This document shows positions 1 through 7,812 of a stretch of DNA of 64,000 nt, in pieces (within the stretch, counting starts at the first letter, position 1; every line of letters starts with the position of its first letter). This DNA comes from Shewanella cyperi. GTDB taxonomy: Bacteria; Pseudomonadota; Gammaproteobacteria; Enterobacterales; Shewanellaceae. The position numbers and the translations under genes were made by a program. Location: NCBI RefSeq assembly GCF_017354985.1, contig NZ_CP071501.1:1321501-1385500 (forward strand). Direction: 5' to 3'. Below the pieces are notes generated by a model. That model saw only the letters and a list, made by a program, of their open reading frames with translations. It was not told where the DNA came from and ran no database searches.

Positions 1-1013
1 ATACTGGAGTCCGATTCCTTGTCGATACCGATAAAACTCAGCAGGGTGCGGATCGCAAACGGCATGTCCTGATAATAACGGGCCGCCATCTGGCTCAGAT
101 CCTCGCTGGGCTTGATAACCAGAGTAGTAATGGGGCGCAGCGACAGACGCTCGCGACTTTCCTGGGGGATAAGCTGCAGCGTGTTGTTTATTCGCTCCAG
201 CCGTTCCAGATCGCTGTTGAGGGTATCCGAAAATATGGTGTCCAGCAGGTGACCGGCTATGGTGGCCGTCTTGGGATGGTATTCCAGCTCCCGGGTCTCC
301 AGCTTGTGGGGACTGTCGAGGTTGATGACCATGATCCGCTCGGCTCCCAGATGTATGGGGCTTGCCAGCGGCGCCAACTGGTGCACAGAACCATCGCCAT
401 AATAATGCTGCTTGAGCTTGATGGACGGGAACACCAGCGGAATGGCGGAACTGGCCAGCAGGTGTTCGGTATTGAGCCTGCTGCGCTCGCCGCTGCGCCT
501 GGCCCGGTACCAGTTATCCAGTTCGCGATTGGCCTGGAAAAAGGTCACGGAGCGGGAGTTGTTGTAGCAGGAGGTGTCCACCGACAGGGCGGTCAAGGCA
601 CCGCTGCGGATATTGCGGTCGATGCGGCCAAAGTCGATAAGCTCGTTCAGCAGTTTGCGCAGCGGTTCATTGTCCAGCAGGCTGCCGGCATCACTGTTGA
701 CATTGTCGTGTTGCATGCCCCGCAACGCCATGCGGCCTAAATGGGCCAGCACCCCGGGGATGGAAGAGCGATACACCTTGCTGGTTTCAAAGTGACGCCA
801 GACCCACTCCAATTTGCGTACCCCCAGATGAAAACAGGAGGCATGGGTGGCTATGGAGGTGCCATTGATGGCCCCGGCCGAGGTGCCACAGACAATCTTG
901 AAGGGAATGCCATGGTTGCGCGGATAGAACTGGACTATGGCCTTGAGTACCCCGACCTGGTAGGCCGCACGGGCACCGCCACCACCGAGAACCAAAGCTG
1001 TGGACGCTGGCAA
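1..1013 (-). CDS. Patatin-like phospholipase, C-terminus beyond window
   Basis: Reads leftwards and runs off the window, so the C-terminal part is missing. The start is read as a TTG preceded by GGAG at good spacing; the same frame has a stop a few codons further up and no ATG between. The oxyanion-hole motif GGGGARAAYQVG lies at about residues 10-21, the nucleophile motif GTSAGA has Ser45, and the partner Asp is in DGS at about residue 207. These define the patatin Ser-Asp dyad family (RssA-like), which hydrolyses acyl esters of lipids. No signal peptide is seen, so a cytoplasmic or membrane-surface role is inferred. Substrate unknown. Confidence 0.85.
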   Translation of the reverse strand, partial: MPASTALVLGGGGARAAYQVGVLKAIVQFYPRNHGIPFKIVCGTSAGAINGTSIATHASCFHLGVRKLEWVWRHFETSKVYRSSIPGVLAHLGRMALRGMQHDNVNSDAGSLLDNEPLRKLLNELIDFGRIDRNIRSGALTALSVDTSCYNNSRSVTFFQANRELDNWYRARRSGERSRLNTEHLLASSAIPLVFPSIKLKQHYYGDGSVHQLAPLASPIHLGAERIMVINLDSPHKLETRELEYHPKTATIAGHLLDTIFSDTLNSDLERLERINNTLQLIPQESRERLSLRPITTLVIKPSEDLSQMAARYYQDMPFAIRTLLSFIGIDKESDSS

Positions 1014-1110
1014 GACTTCACTCCAATGTATTGAAAGCTAAATTGATAATGTTTCAATTAAAGCCGTTGTCGGGGCCTAAAAGCAAGGCTGAATCTTGGT
1101 TGCGGATAAA

Positions 1111-1137
1111 AAAACACCCGGCGGGGCCGGGTGTTTG
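1111..1137 (-). terminator. Rho-independent terminator of proS
   Basis: An ACACCCGGC stem with a short G-rich loop and its complement is followed on the minus strand by seven T residues. It lies about 30 bp past the proS stop. Confidence 0.85.
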
Positions 1138-1167
1138 ATAACAGCTGATTGATTGACGCTTAAGTCA

Positions 1168-2883
1168 TCAAGCGCCCATTTGGCCCTTGATAAAGTCCAC
1201 TATGTCGGCAAAAGGAATGTCCTGTTTTTCACCGGTGCGGCGGTTCTTGTACTCGAATACGCCGGCGTCGATATTGCGATCGCCAATCACTATGGTGTGG
1301 GGAATGCCGATGAGTTCCATATCGGCAAACATTACGCCGGGACGTTCTTTACGGTCGTCAAACAGCACTTCGATTCCGGCGGCGCTGAGATCTTTATACA
1401 GCTGCTCGGCAATGTCGGTCACGCGGTGTGACTTGTGCATGTTCATTGGCAGAATACCCACGCTGAAGGGGGCGATGGCCTGGGGCCAAACGATGCCGCG
1501 ATCGTCGTGGTTCTGCTCAATGGCGGCGGCCACGATACGGCTCACGCCCACACCGTAACAACCCATCAGCATCACCTGGGACTTGCCGTTTTCATCCAGC
1601 ACTGTGGCGTTCATAGCCTTGGAGTAGTTGGTACCCAGCTGGAAGATGTGACCCACTTCGATGCCGCGGGCGAAGGCATAGGTGCCCTTGCCATCGGGGG
1701 TGGCTTCGCCTTCCACCACGTTGCGGATGTCTGCACCGGCAACCAGCGGCAGATCCCGCTCCCAGTTGATACCGAAATAGTGTTTGCCTTCGATGTTGGC
1801 ACCGGCGGCGAAATCGCTCATCACCAGCACGCTGTGATCGGCAATCACGGGCAGCTTGAGGCCCACAGGGCCTATGGAGCCAGGTCCCGCACCTATGGCA
1901 CTGCGAATGTCTTCATCGCTGGCAAATTCCAGTGGCGAGGCCACCAGTTCCAGCTTGTCGGCCTTGATTTCGTTCAGTTCGTGATCGCCACGCACCAGCA
2001 GGGCCACCAGCGGCGCCTCTTCGGTGGCACCCTTGACTATCAGGGTCTTGACCGTCTTGGTGATGTCCAGACCAAACTGTTCCACCAGCTCGTGGATGGT
2101 CTTGGCATTGGGAGTATCGGTCAGGGTCAGGGCCTGGGTTGCCGCTGCGCGACCTTCGGTTGGCAACGGTGCCTCGGCCTTCTCAATGTTGGCGGCGTAA
2201 TCGCTGCCGGTGGAGTAGGCAATCAGGTCTTCACCGCTGTTGGCCAGCACGTGGAACTCGTGTGACATGCTGCCACCGATGGAACCTGTGTCGGCCAGCA
2301 CTGGGCGGAACGCCAGACCCATGCGGTTCATGATGTTGCTGTAGGCCTGGTACATGGCCTGATAGGTCTCGTTCAGCGTTTCCTGTTCCAGATGGAAGGA
2401 ATAGGCATCCTTCATCAGGAACTCACGGGAACGCATGACACCGAAACGTGGACGCACCTCGTCGCGGAACTTGGTCTGGATCTGATACAGGTTCAGCGGC
2501 AGCTGCTTGTAGGAGCTGACTTCCTTGCGGATGAGGTCGGTGATCACTTCCTCATGGGTTGGGCCCAGGACGAAGTCACGGTTGTGACGGTCGGTGAAGC
2601 GCAGCAGCTCGGGACCGAACTTGTCCCAACGACCCGTTTCGACCCACAGATCCCCGGGTTGTACCATGGGCATCAGTATCTCTATGGCACCGGCCTTGTT
2701 CATCTCTTCGCGCACTATGGCTTCCACCTTGCGCAGCACTCGCAGGCCCGTGGGCAGGTAGCTGTACAGGCCGGAGGCGTTGCGGCGGATCATGCCGGCA
2801 CGCAGCATGAGTTGATGGCTGATGACTTCTGCGTTGGCAGGGGTCTCTTTCTGTGTCGATAACAGGTATTTGCTGACTCGCAT
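1168..2883 (-). CDS. proS: Prolyl-tRNA synthetase
   Basis: Cytoplasmic class II aminoacyl-tRNA synthetase that charges tRNA-Pro. At 571 residues it is about the length of the E. coli enzyme. The class II core is at residues 1-220, with motif 1 around [14 protein letters not shown] and motif 2 around [17 protein letters not shown]. The inserted YbaK-like domain (about 230-390), which in this family deacylates Ala-tRNA-Pro, follows. Motif 3 (GCYGVGVSR) and a C-terminal anticodon-binding domain complete it. The ATG at 2883 sits next to a promoter-like element inside the first unit of an upstream tandem repeat array. A clear terminator follows the gene, so it appears monocistronic. Confidence 0.97.
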   Translation of the reverse strand: MRVSKYLLSTQKETPANAEVISHQLMLRAGMIRRNASGLYSYLPTGLRVLRKVEAIVREEMNKAGAIEILMPMVQPGDLWVETGRWDKFGPELLRFTDRHNRDFVLGPTHEEVITDLIRKEVSSYKQLPLNLYQIQTKFRDEVRPRFGVMRSREFLMKDAYSFHLEQETLNETYQAMYQAYSNIMNRMGLAFRPVLADTGSIGGSMSHEFHVLANSGEDLIAYSTGSDYAANIEKAEAPLPTEGRAAATQALTLTDTPNAKTIHELVEQFGLDITKTVKTLIVKGATEEAPLVALLVRGDHELNEIKADKLELVASPLEFASDEDIRSAIGAGPGSIGPVGLKLPVIADHSVLVMSDFAAGANIEGKHYFGINWERDLPLVAGADIRNVVEGEATPDGKGTYAFARGIEVGHIFQLGTNYSKAMNATVLDENGKSQVMLMGCYGVGVSRIVAAAIEQNHDDRGIVWPQAIAPFSVGILPMNMHKSHRVTDIAEQLYKDLSAAGIEVLFDDRKERPGVMFADMELIGIPHTIVIGDRNIDAGVFEYKNRRTGEKQDIPFADIVDFIKGQMGA

Positions 2884-2916
2884 TCCCGATGTCCATTATT
2901 GAGTTGAATGGGCAGC

Positions 2917-2944
2917 ATTTTAGCATCTCAAGCGGAGCTGTCAC
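2917..2944 (-). promoter_or_regulatory. Candidate sigma-70 promoter for proS inside repeat unit 1
   Basis: On the minus strand GTGACA, a 16-bp spacer and TAAAAT precede the proS start by about 35 bp. The same GTGACA with degenerate -10 hexamers (TAAGCA, TATGAA, TAAGAA) recurs in the other repeat units, so this may be a multiplied promoter. Inferred from sequence only. Confidence 0.45.
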
Positions 2945-3425
2945 CTTGGAACCGAGGATAAATGGGAGGATTTATGCCTGATGAGGCAAATATTTTTCAG
3001 CTAATAGCTCTCGGTCCGGAAATCCTGTGAATGGGCCTTAGGCTGCTTAGCATCTCAAGCGTTACTGTCACCTTGGATTGGTCGATAAAAGGCCCGATTT
3101 GTGCCTGATGAAGCAAATATTTTTTAACTGATGGCATTTGGTCATGAGAATTCGCGAATGGACCCAGGATTCATAGCATCTCAAGCGGAGCTGTCACCTT
3201 GGAACCGAGGATAAATGGGAGGATTTATGCCTGATGAGGCAAATATTTTTCAGCTGATGGCCCTTGGTGAAGATAATTCGCGAATGGGCCCTGGATTCTT
3301 AGCATCTCAAGCGGAGCTGTCACCTTGGAACCGAGGATAAATGGGAGGATTTATGCCTGATGAGGCAGCTGTTTATCAGCCGATGGCACTGTATCGGGGC
3401 CGGGAGATTTCGCGAGCCGGGGATT
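2921..3425. repeat. Four tandem ~126-bp repeats between proS and a GGDEF-like gene
   Basis: Units begin with TAGCATCTCAAGC at 2921, 3048, 3174 and 3300 (periods 127, 126, 126). Units 1, 3 and 4 share almost identical first halves. Unit 2 is clearly diverged and unit 4 diverges after about 75 bp. Each unit holds small hairpins (TGCCT-gatg-AGGCA, CCTTG-GAAC-CGAGG) and units 2 and 3 hold the palindrome ATTCGCGAAT. On the plus strand each junction carries GGGAGGA before an ATG (GTG without a good ribosome site in unit 2) opening a MPDEA micro-ORF. On the minus strand each carries a promoter-like GTGACA. Not CRISPR and not attC. Confidence 0.9.
3227..3340 (+). CDS. Putative 37-residue micro-ORF spanning repeat units 3 and 4
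   Basis: An ATG seven bases after GGGAGGA opens a 37-codon frame beginning MPDEANIFQLMALGED and ending in AELSPWNRG, stopping 13 nt before the next micro-ORF. The homologous frames in the other units are shortened: 18 codons at 2974-3030, 8 codons from a GTG at 3101, a C-terminal fragment at 2908-2961, and a 51-codon hybrid at 3353-3508 that runs into the neighbouring gene antisense. Only this copy is full length. Nothing in the peptide suggests a signal sequence or known fold. It could be a real small protein or a by-product of structured repeats. Confidence 0.3.
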   Translation: MPDEANIFQLMALGEDNSRMGPGFLASQAELSPWNRG

Positions 3426-3444
3426 CCGTCAGCCGGGAGTGCCG

Positions 3445-4737
3445 TCAGCTGACCTGGGCGATGGGAGCTTGCCTGTCCGGCAGGGCACAGGGAGCCACCA
3501 GGGCCTGATTGCCCCCTTGAGCCCGGGCTTGCACTAAGGCCGCTTCGGCATCCTGTAGCAGGCTGTCCCAGGCGTGGGCCGAGCGTGGCACCTGACTGGC
3601 GATGCCCACCGACAGAGTGATGCGGGGATTGCTGGCCTTGAGTGGTGCGGGAATATCGGCACTCAGGGTCAACTGACATAATTTTTGGGCCTGTTTGACG
3701 GCCTGTTCCAGATCGGTTCCCGACAGCACCAGGGCCAGGGTGTCATCGCGCACATGGGCAAGAAAATCATCGGCCCGGTTGCAATGCAATTCCAGCAGTT
3801 GGATCACGCGGATAAAGCTTGGGTGGGGCAGGGGCCCCAGTGGCGTGCCGTCATATTGTTGCAGCTTGTCGGGACTCAGCAACAACAGCGACAGATTATC
3901 GCCGTGGCGCAGGGCCCTGAGCCATTGCTGCTGCAAATGTTGATTGAGGGCACTGCGATTGTGGAGACCTGTGATGGCGTCTTTTTGTGCCAGGCCGGTT
4001 TCCTGTCCCAGACGTTGCTGCAAGCGGCTGAGTTGCTCGTCCATTTGCTGTACTTCACGATTGACCGGCGTGAGTCCCGCAACTATCGGCCGCTGCTGGC
4101 TGAGGAGATTCAATCTGCGTCTGAGCTGCAGCAGGGGTCTGACAAAGTGACGCCCGAGGATAAACCAGGCCAGGGTTTGGCTGATGAGTAACAGCAGCAG
4201 GGTAAAGCCGGCCAGGATCAGCTTGAGTTTCCAGCGATCCAGCGCCGCATCGTGTTGCTGTTTGTCCAGTTGGGATTGGCTGAGTTTGCCGATGCGCACT
4301 CCCAGATCGCGACTGGCCTCAGCCATTCCAGGTAAGGAAAAGGCGTCAGTGGCCTGTGGATCCAAAGACTTCAAGCTTCGCAGCAACTCCTCTGCCAGCC
4401 CTTTGGCCTTGGGATCCTCCAGACTATCGGTCAGTTGTTGTTGGCGTTCGCCAAGTTCTGTGAGCCACACCTGACGTTCCCGCGGCGAAAGACTGGGCCA
4501 GTGGCGGGCCAATTTTTCCATTCCCAATTGCTGCATCTGAGCCTGCTGCTGGGCTTGCTGCTGGATGCGATAGCTGTCTATCCAACTGTCCTGCAAGTCC
4601 GCCATCCTGTCTATGGTTAACATGGCAATCACGCAGCTGATAAGAGGCAGTATCGACAACAACAGAAAGCCGAGCCTGAGCCTCTGTTTCATTGAAGGCA
4701 GGCGGGACTCATCTGTTTCGGTTGTCGCATTGGCCAT
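3445..4737 (-). CDS. Membrane protein with degenerate GGDEF domain
   Basis: 430 residues. A hydrophobic segment near residues 22-44, a Gln-rich helical region to about 165, and a second membrane segment near 170-195 suggest a two-pass inner-membrane sensor. A HAMP-like linker follows, then a domain of GGDEF fold (about 250-410) recognised by DAITGLHNRSAL at its start and the closing ITLSVGIA. Where active diguanylate cyclases have GGDEF the sequence reads VRDDT, so c-di-GMP synthesis is unlikely. A GTP- or partner-binding signalling role is more plausible. It appears monocistronic, with the tandem repeat array after its stop. Confidence 0.8.
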   Translation of the reverse strand: MANATTETDESRLPSMKQRLRLGFLLLSILPLISCVIAMLTIDRMADLQDSWIDSYRIQQQAQQQAQMQQLGMEKLARHWPSLSPRERQVWLTELGERQQQLTDSLEDPKAKGLAEELLRSLKSLDPQATDAFSLPGMAEASRDLGVRIGKLSQSQLDKQQHDAALDRWKLKLILAGFTLLLLLISQTLAWFILGRHFVRPLLQLRRRLNLLSQQRPIVAGLTPVNREVQQMDEQLSRLQQRLGQETGLAQKDAITGLHNRSALNQHLQQQWLRALRHGDNLSLLLLSPDKLQQYDGTPLGPLPHPSFIRVIQLLELHCNRADDFLAHVRDDTLALVLSGTDLEQAVKQAQKLCQLTLSADIPAPLKASNPRITLSVGIASQVPRSAHAWDSLLQDAEAALVQARAQGGNQALVAPCALPDRQAPIAQVS

Positions 4738-4758
4738 GGGCTTGCTTCCTTGTCTGGC

Positions 4759-5367
4759 TTATTTGTCGCGTCTGTCGCCTATGACCCGCGCCGGGTTACC
4801 TGCCACTATGGCATAGTCGGGCACGTCCCGGGTCACAATGGCGCCCATGCCCACCACGGCGTGATTGCCTATGGTGACACCGTCCACTACCCCGGCCTGG
4901 GCACCAATCCACACATCTTCCCCTATGGTGATGCCCCGGGAACTGACGGCTTGCTGATACAGCGGCCGGTCGAGGGCCATGCCATGGTTAAAGGCATAGA
5001 GGGTGACATTATTGGCGATACGGGTTCTGTTGCCTATCTTGATGCCCACCCGGCCACCGTCGATGGAGCAACCATGGTTGATGGCCACCTCGTCACCCAG
5101 GGTGAGGGGGCCATGAATAAAGCTTTCTGCCGCTATCATACAGCGATTGCCCATGCGTATATCCCGGCCCGGTTCGGCAAACAGCCTTGCTTCGGGGGCA
5201 ATAAAACAATCCTGGCCCAGGTGCACCGTTTCAAGCGCCGTTAATTCTGCCTGCACTGCTTGCTGCCAGGGCCTGGCCCAGGCCAGATGCTTATCCTTGA
5301 GCGAATAATAAAGCCAGGGCATCCACGACAGGCGTTTTTTGTGCTGGGCCTGATAATCCGGACTCAA
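4759..5367 (-). CDS. Hexapeptide-repeat O-acetyltransferase (maltose/galactoside acetyltransferase-like)
   Basis: 202 residues with a left-handed parallel beta-helix. Repeating hexapeptides run from about residue 70 to 190 ([44 protein letters not shown]) and the typical end is [10 protein letters not shown]. The catalytic-type His is in AFNHGMA. The family transfers acetyl from acetyl-CoA to sugar hydroxyls or other acceptors; the acceptor here is unknown. Its ATG overlaps the trmO stop by 4 bp, so the two are likely translationally coupled. No membrane segment. Confidence 0.85.
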   Translation of the reverse strand: MSPDYQAQHKKRLSWMPWLYYSLKDKHLAWARPWQQAVQAELTALETVHLGQDCFIAPEARLFAEPGRDIRMGNRCMIAAESFIHGPLTLGDEVAINHGCSIDGGRVGIKIGNRTRIANNVTLYAFNHGMALDRPLYQQAVSSRGITIGEDVWIGAQAGVVDGVTIGNHAVVGMGAIVTRDVPDYAIVAGNPARVIGDRRDK

Positions 5368-6098
5368 GTGCCGCTCTCCAGCATGCCGGGCCTGAGTTCG
5401 AGCACCTCTATTCCCTTTGGACCAATCTGCCAGAAGATATCCAGATCGTACAGGGCCACCTGATATAACTTGGCGTCGTCCTTGGCCTTTTTATAGGCGG
5501 GACGGGGATCCTGGGCCAGCACCCCCTCAATGAGAGCCCTGAGATTGGGGCTTTGGGGCCGGGCGCCGTATCTGGCCACCTGGGCCTCGGCTTCGCTGCA
5601 AAAATGCACCGGGTATTGAACCGGCGCTTCCTGGGCCATGCCGCCGATGGCATCGGGGATGGCGTCCGAAAAGGGAATATAGGGTTTGATATCGATAATC
5701 GGGGTGCCATCGAGCAGGTCCATACCGCTGATCTCGAGGCAAATCTTGCCGCCACGACGGACTATGCCATGGAGCTTGACCACAGACTGGCCTATGCCGT
5801 TGGGCCTGAAGGTGGAGCGGGTGGCGAATACCCCCAGCTTTTCATTACCGCCGAGCCTCGGGGGCCGCACCGTGGTTTTCCAGCCCTGGGCCAGATTTTC
5901 ATGGAAGCAGAACAGCAACCACAGATGGGAGTATTGCTCCAGGCCGCGTACCGAATCGGGATCGTTAAAGGGGCCGGTTAGCTCCACGTAACCGTGAACA
6001 TCCACCAGGCCAGGTTGGCGCGGAATACCGAACTTCTGTTTATAGGGCGTGCGGCAATAGGCGACGGCGGTAATTTGGTTACTGAAACTGGCTGACAT
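5364..6098 (-). CDS. trmO: tRNA (N6-threonylcarbamoyladenosine(37)-N6)-methyltransferase
   Basis: 244 residues, the size of E. coli TrmO (TsaA/YaeB). This SAM-dependent enzyme methylates t6A37 of tRNA-Thr to m6t6A. The TsaA beta-barrel region carries the signatures [37 protein letters not shown] and [18 protein letters not shown]-terminal extension of about 90 residues is normal for the long enterobacterial-type enzymes. It lies 9 bp downstream of rcsF and overlaps the acetyltransferase by 4 bp, so the three probably share a transcript. Confidence 0.93.
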   Translation of the reverse strand: MSASFSNQITAVAYCRTPYKQKFGIPRQPGLVDVHGYVELTGPFNDPDSVRGLEQYSHLWLLFCFHENLAQGWKTTVRPPRLGGNEKLGVFATRSTFRPNGIGQSVVKLHGIVRRGGKICLEISGMDLLDGTPIIDIKPYIPFSDAIPDAIGGMAQEAPVQYPVHFCSEAEAQVARYGARPQSPNLRALIEGVLAQDPRPAYKKAKDDAKLYQVALYDLDIFWQIGPKGIEVLELRPGMLESGT

Positions 6099-6107
6099 GA
6101 AAACCGC

Positions 6108-6482
6108 TTATTCCTGCTGTTGACGGATGGCCTGACCAACACACATGGCGCTGGTAATGCAGCCGGGGCTGGGCTCGGTGATCAGGATGCATTGACGTAT
6201 GATGAGGCCATTGGCGCCCTGATCGGCAGCCTGGCGCCTGGCATGGGTGCGGGCATCGGCGAGGGTCACGGGCACATCCTGTGGCAGGGCTTGGCAGGCA
6301 TGACCCTCGACCAAGCCTATAACCTCATAGCGACCCGCGGGACGGGCATCGCCTTCGAACAGCTGCACGTCCCCGGCCTTGAAATAGTCTTTGATGGCCT
6401 TGCCATCGAGATTGCTGTTGAACTGGTAACCGGCGCAACCACCGAGTACCGGCACCAACAACAAGGGCAGTGCTGCTTTCAT
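6108..6482 (-). CDS. rcsF: RcsF-like outer-membrane lipoprotein
   Basis: About 124 residues from the chosen ATG, preceded by AGGGGA at good spacing; an ATG 30 bp further out lacks a ribosome site. A short lipoprotein signal ends in LGGC (Cys16). The mature part has VGEG-like, GHACQ, ARTHARRQAADQGANGLIIRQC and a final GCITSAMCVGQA, matching the four conserved disulfide cysteines of RcsF. In enterobacteria RcsF reports envelope stress to the Rcs phosphorelay. No rcsBCD genes are in the window, so its signalling partner here is unknown. Confidence 0.85.
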   Translation of the reverse strand: MKAALPLLLVPVLGGCAGYQFNSNLDGKAIKDYFKAGDVQLFEGDARPAGRYEVIGLVEGHACQALPQDVPVTLADARTHARRQAADQGANGLIIRQCILITEPSPGCITSAMCVGQAIRQQQE

Positions 6483-6506
6483 GTTCATCCCCTGAGCTTG
6501 AATATA

Positions 6507-6530
6507 AGGCAAGGCGAAAACGCCTTGCCT
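6507..6530 (-). terminator. Hairpin between amidohydrolase and rcsF
   Basis: A perfect 10-bp stem AGGCAAGGCG with an AAAA loop lies 14 bp past the amidohydrolase stop. Only a weak T/A tract follows on the minus strand, so termination may be partial. Confidence 0.6.
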
Positions 6531-6543
6531 GCGTCAGGAAATT

Positions 6544-7812
6544 CTACTTCTTCAAGTACTTTTGATAAAGCTGCTGCTGGCGATTATTCAAATCCACCCG
6601 GCGGCCGTCGATAAACAGGGCCTCAATGCGACCGCTCATGGGGTCCAGTATATCGCCCTCGGCCACTATGATGTTGCCGCGGTAGCCCACCTCGAGCGCC
6701 CCCATGTCATCCACCCCCAGCATGCGGGCCGCATCCAGGGTGATGGCCCGCAGTGCCTTGTCCTGACCCAAACCATGGGCCGCGGCATAGCCGGCGGCAA
6801 AGGCCAGGTTACGGCTATCCCAATCACCGCTGTAGCCAATGGCGAAGGGTACACCGGCATCGTTCAGCAGCGCTGGAATACGGAAGGCCATGTCAACGGG
6901 TTCATCGCTGCGCTGGGGCAGGCTGAAGACGCTGGCATAGATGACCCTGGCTCCCAACTCGTTAAGTGACGCGGCCTGGCGCCAGGCATCGTAGCCACCG
7001 ACAATCACGGGTTTGAGCTGGTATTCACGGCACAGTTTCAGGGCTTCCTCAATGTGCTGTTCCCTGTCCACGTGGATGAACAGGGTGGCGGCGTCATCAA
7101 ACAGCGGCGCCATGGCGGCCAGATTGCGCTGCTGCGCTATCTTGTCGCCGGCCTTGATGCCCAGGGCATAGCGCTTGGCGTCGGCAAACAGGGTGCGGAT
7201 TTGCCTGATGGCCTCATCGTGCTCCTTGAGTTGCTTGCTGCGCTCCTCATCATCGCTGGCCAGGGGGCCGAGTTCCGGCCAGTACAGGTGCTGGCCCATG
7301 CGGCTTGGCACCAGGGCCTGTTCCACAGTCCAGCTGTCCAGTCCCACCAGGGCGCTTTGACCCGCCATGGCTTCCCCTTCGGGCACCAGCTGCACATGGC
7401 TGATACCGTTGCGGCGCAGGGTAGGGATGATCTCCGAATCCGGATTGAAGGCGCTGGCGGCCCTGAGTTCGGCATTGTTCAATCCCACATCGGCGATGTC
7501 GCGGGTGGGTCTGGCCATCTCGATTTCGACCATGCCGGCGTGGGAGTCCAGGGCGATAAGTCCCGGATAGATACGTTTGCCGCTGGCATCAATTTCCTCG
7601 GCGCCCTCGGCGGCGAGTTGTTTGCCTATGGCGGCAATGCGTCCGTCATGCAGCAGCAGATCGGTATCTTCCAGGATCCCCTGACTGACGGTGTAGAGGG
7701 TGGCGTGGCGCAGCACCAGGTCGCGGCTCTGGGCCGTGGCCGGAATAAGATCATGTGCCACGGCAGGCAGGGCCAGCAGGGGCAGTAAAAGGCTGGAAAG
7801 CAGGGTTCTCAT
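6544..7812 (-). CDS. Periplasmic amidohydrolase-family protein, HxH motif degenerate
   Basis: 422 residues with a Sec signal (LLLPLLALPAVA). The amidohydrolase composite beta-sandwich is seen in LVLRHATLYTVSQGILEDTDLLLHDGRIAAIG, and the C-terminal closing motif in LGVDDMGALEVGYRGNIIVAEGD. At the metal-binding HxH of imidazolonepropionase-like enzymes the sequence reads DSHAGMVE, so the second His is missing. Its start codon overlaps the stop of the 1025-residue amidohydrolase by one base and the two are clearly co-transcribed. A role as a non-catalytic partner or in altered metal chemistry is possible. Substrate unknown. Confidence 0.8.
   Translation of the reverse strand: MRTLLSSLLLPLLALPAVAHDLIPATAQSRDLVLRHATLYTVSQGILEDTDLLLHDGRIAAIGKQLAAEGAEEIDASGKRIYPGLIALDSHAGMVEIEMARPTRDIADVGLNNAELRAASAFNPDSEIIPTLRRNGISHVQLVPEGEAMAGQSALVGLDSWTVEQALVPSRMGQHLYWPELGPLASDDEERSKQLKEHDEAIRQIRTLFADAKRYALGIKAGDKIAQQRNLAAMAPLFDDAATLFIHVDREQHIEEALKLCREYQLKPVIVGGYDAWRQAASLNELGARVIYASVFSLPQRSDEPVDMAFRIPALLNDAGVPFAIGYSGDWDSRNLAFAAGYAAAHGLGQDKALRAITLDAARMLGVDDMGALEVGYRGNIIVAEGDILDPMSGRIEALFIDGRRVDLNNRQQQLYQKYLKK

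Noticed and set aside
2921..3425. CRISPR array
   Set aside because: The period is about 126 bp with homology over the whole unit, no short repeat/unique spacer pattern and no cas genes.
2921..3425. Tandem integron attC repeats (length is like Vibrio repeats)
   Set aside because: The units lack paired RYYYAAC and GTTRRRY cores.
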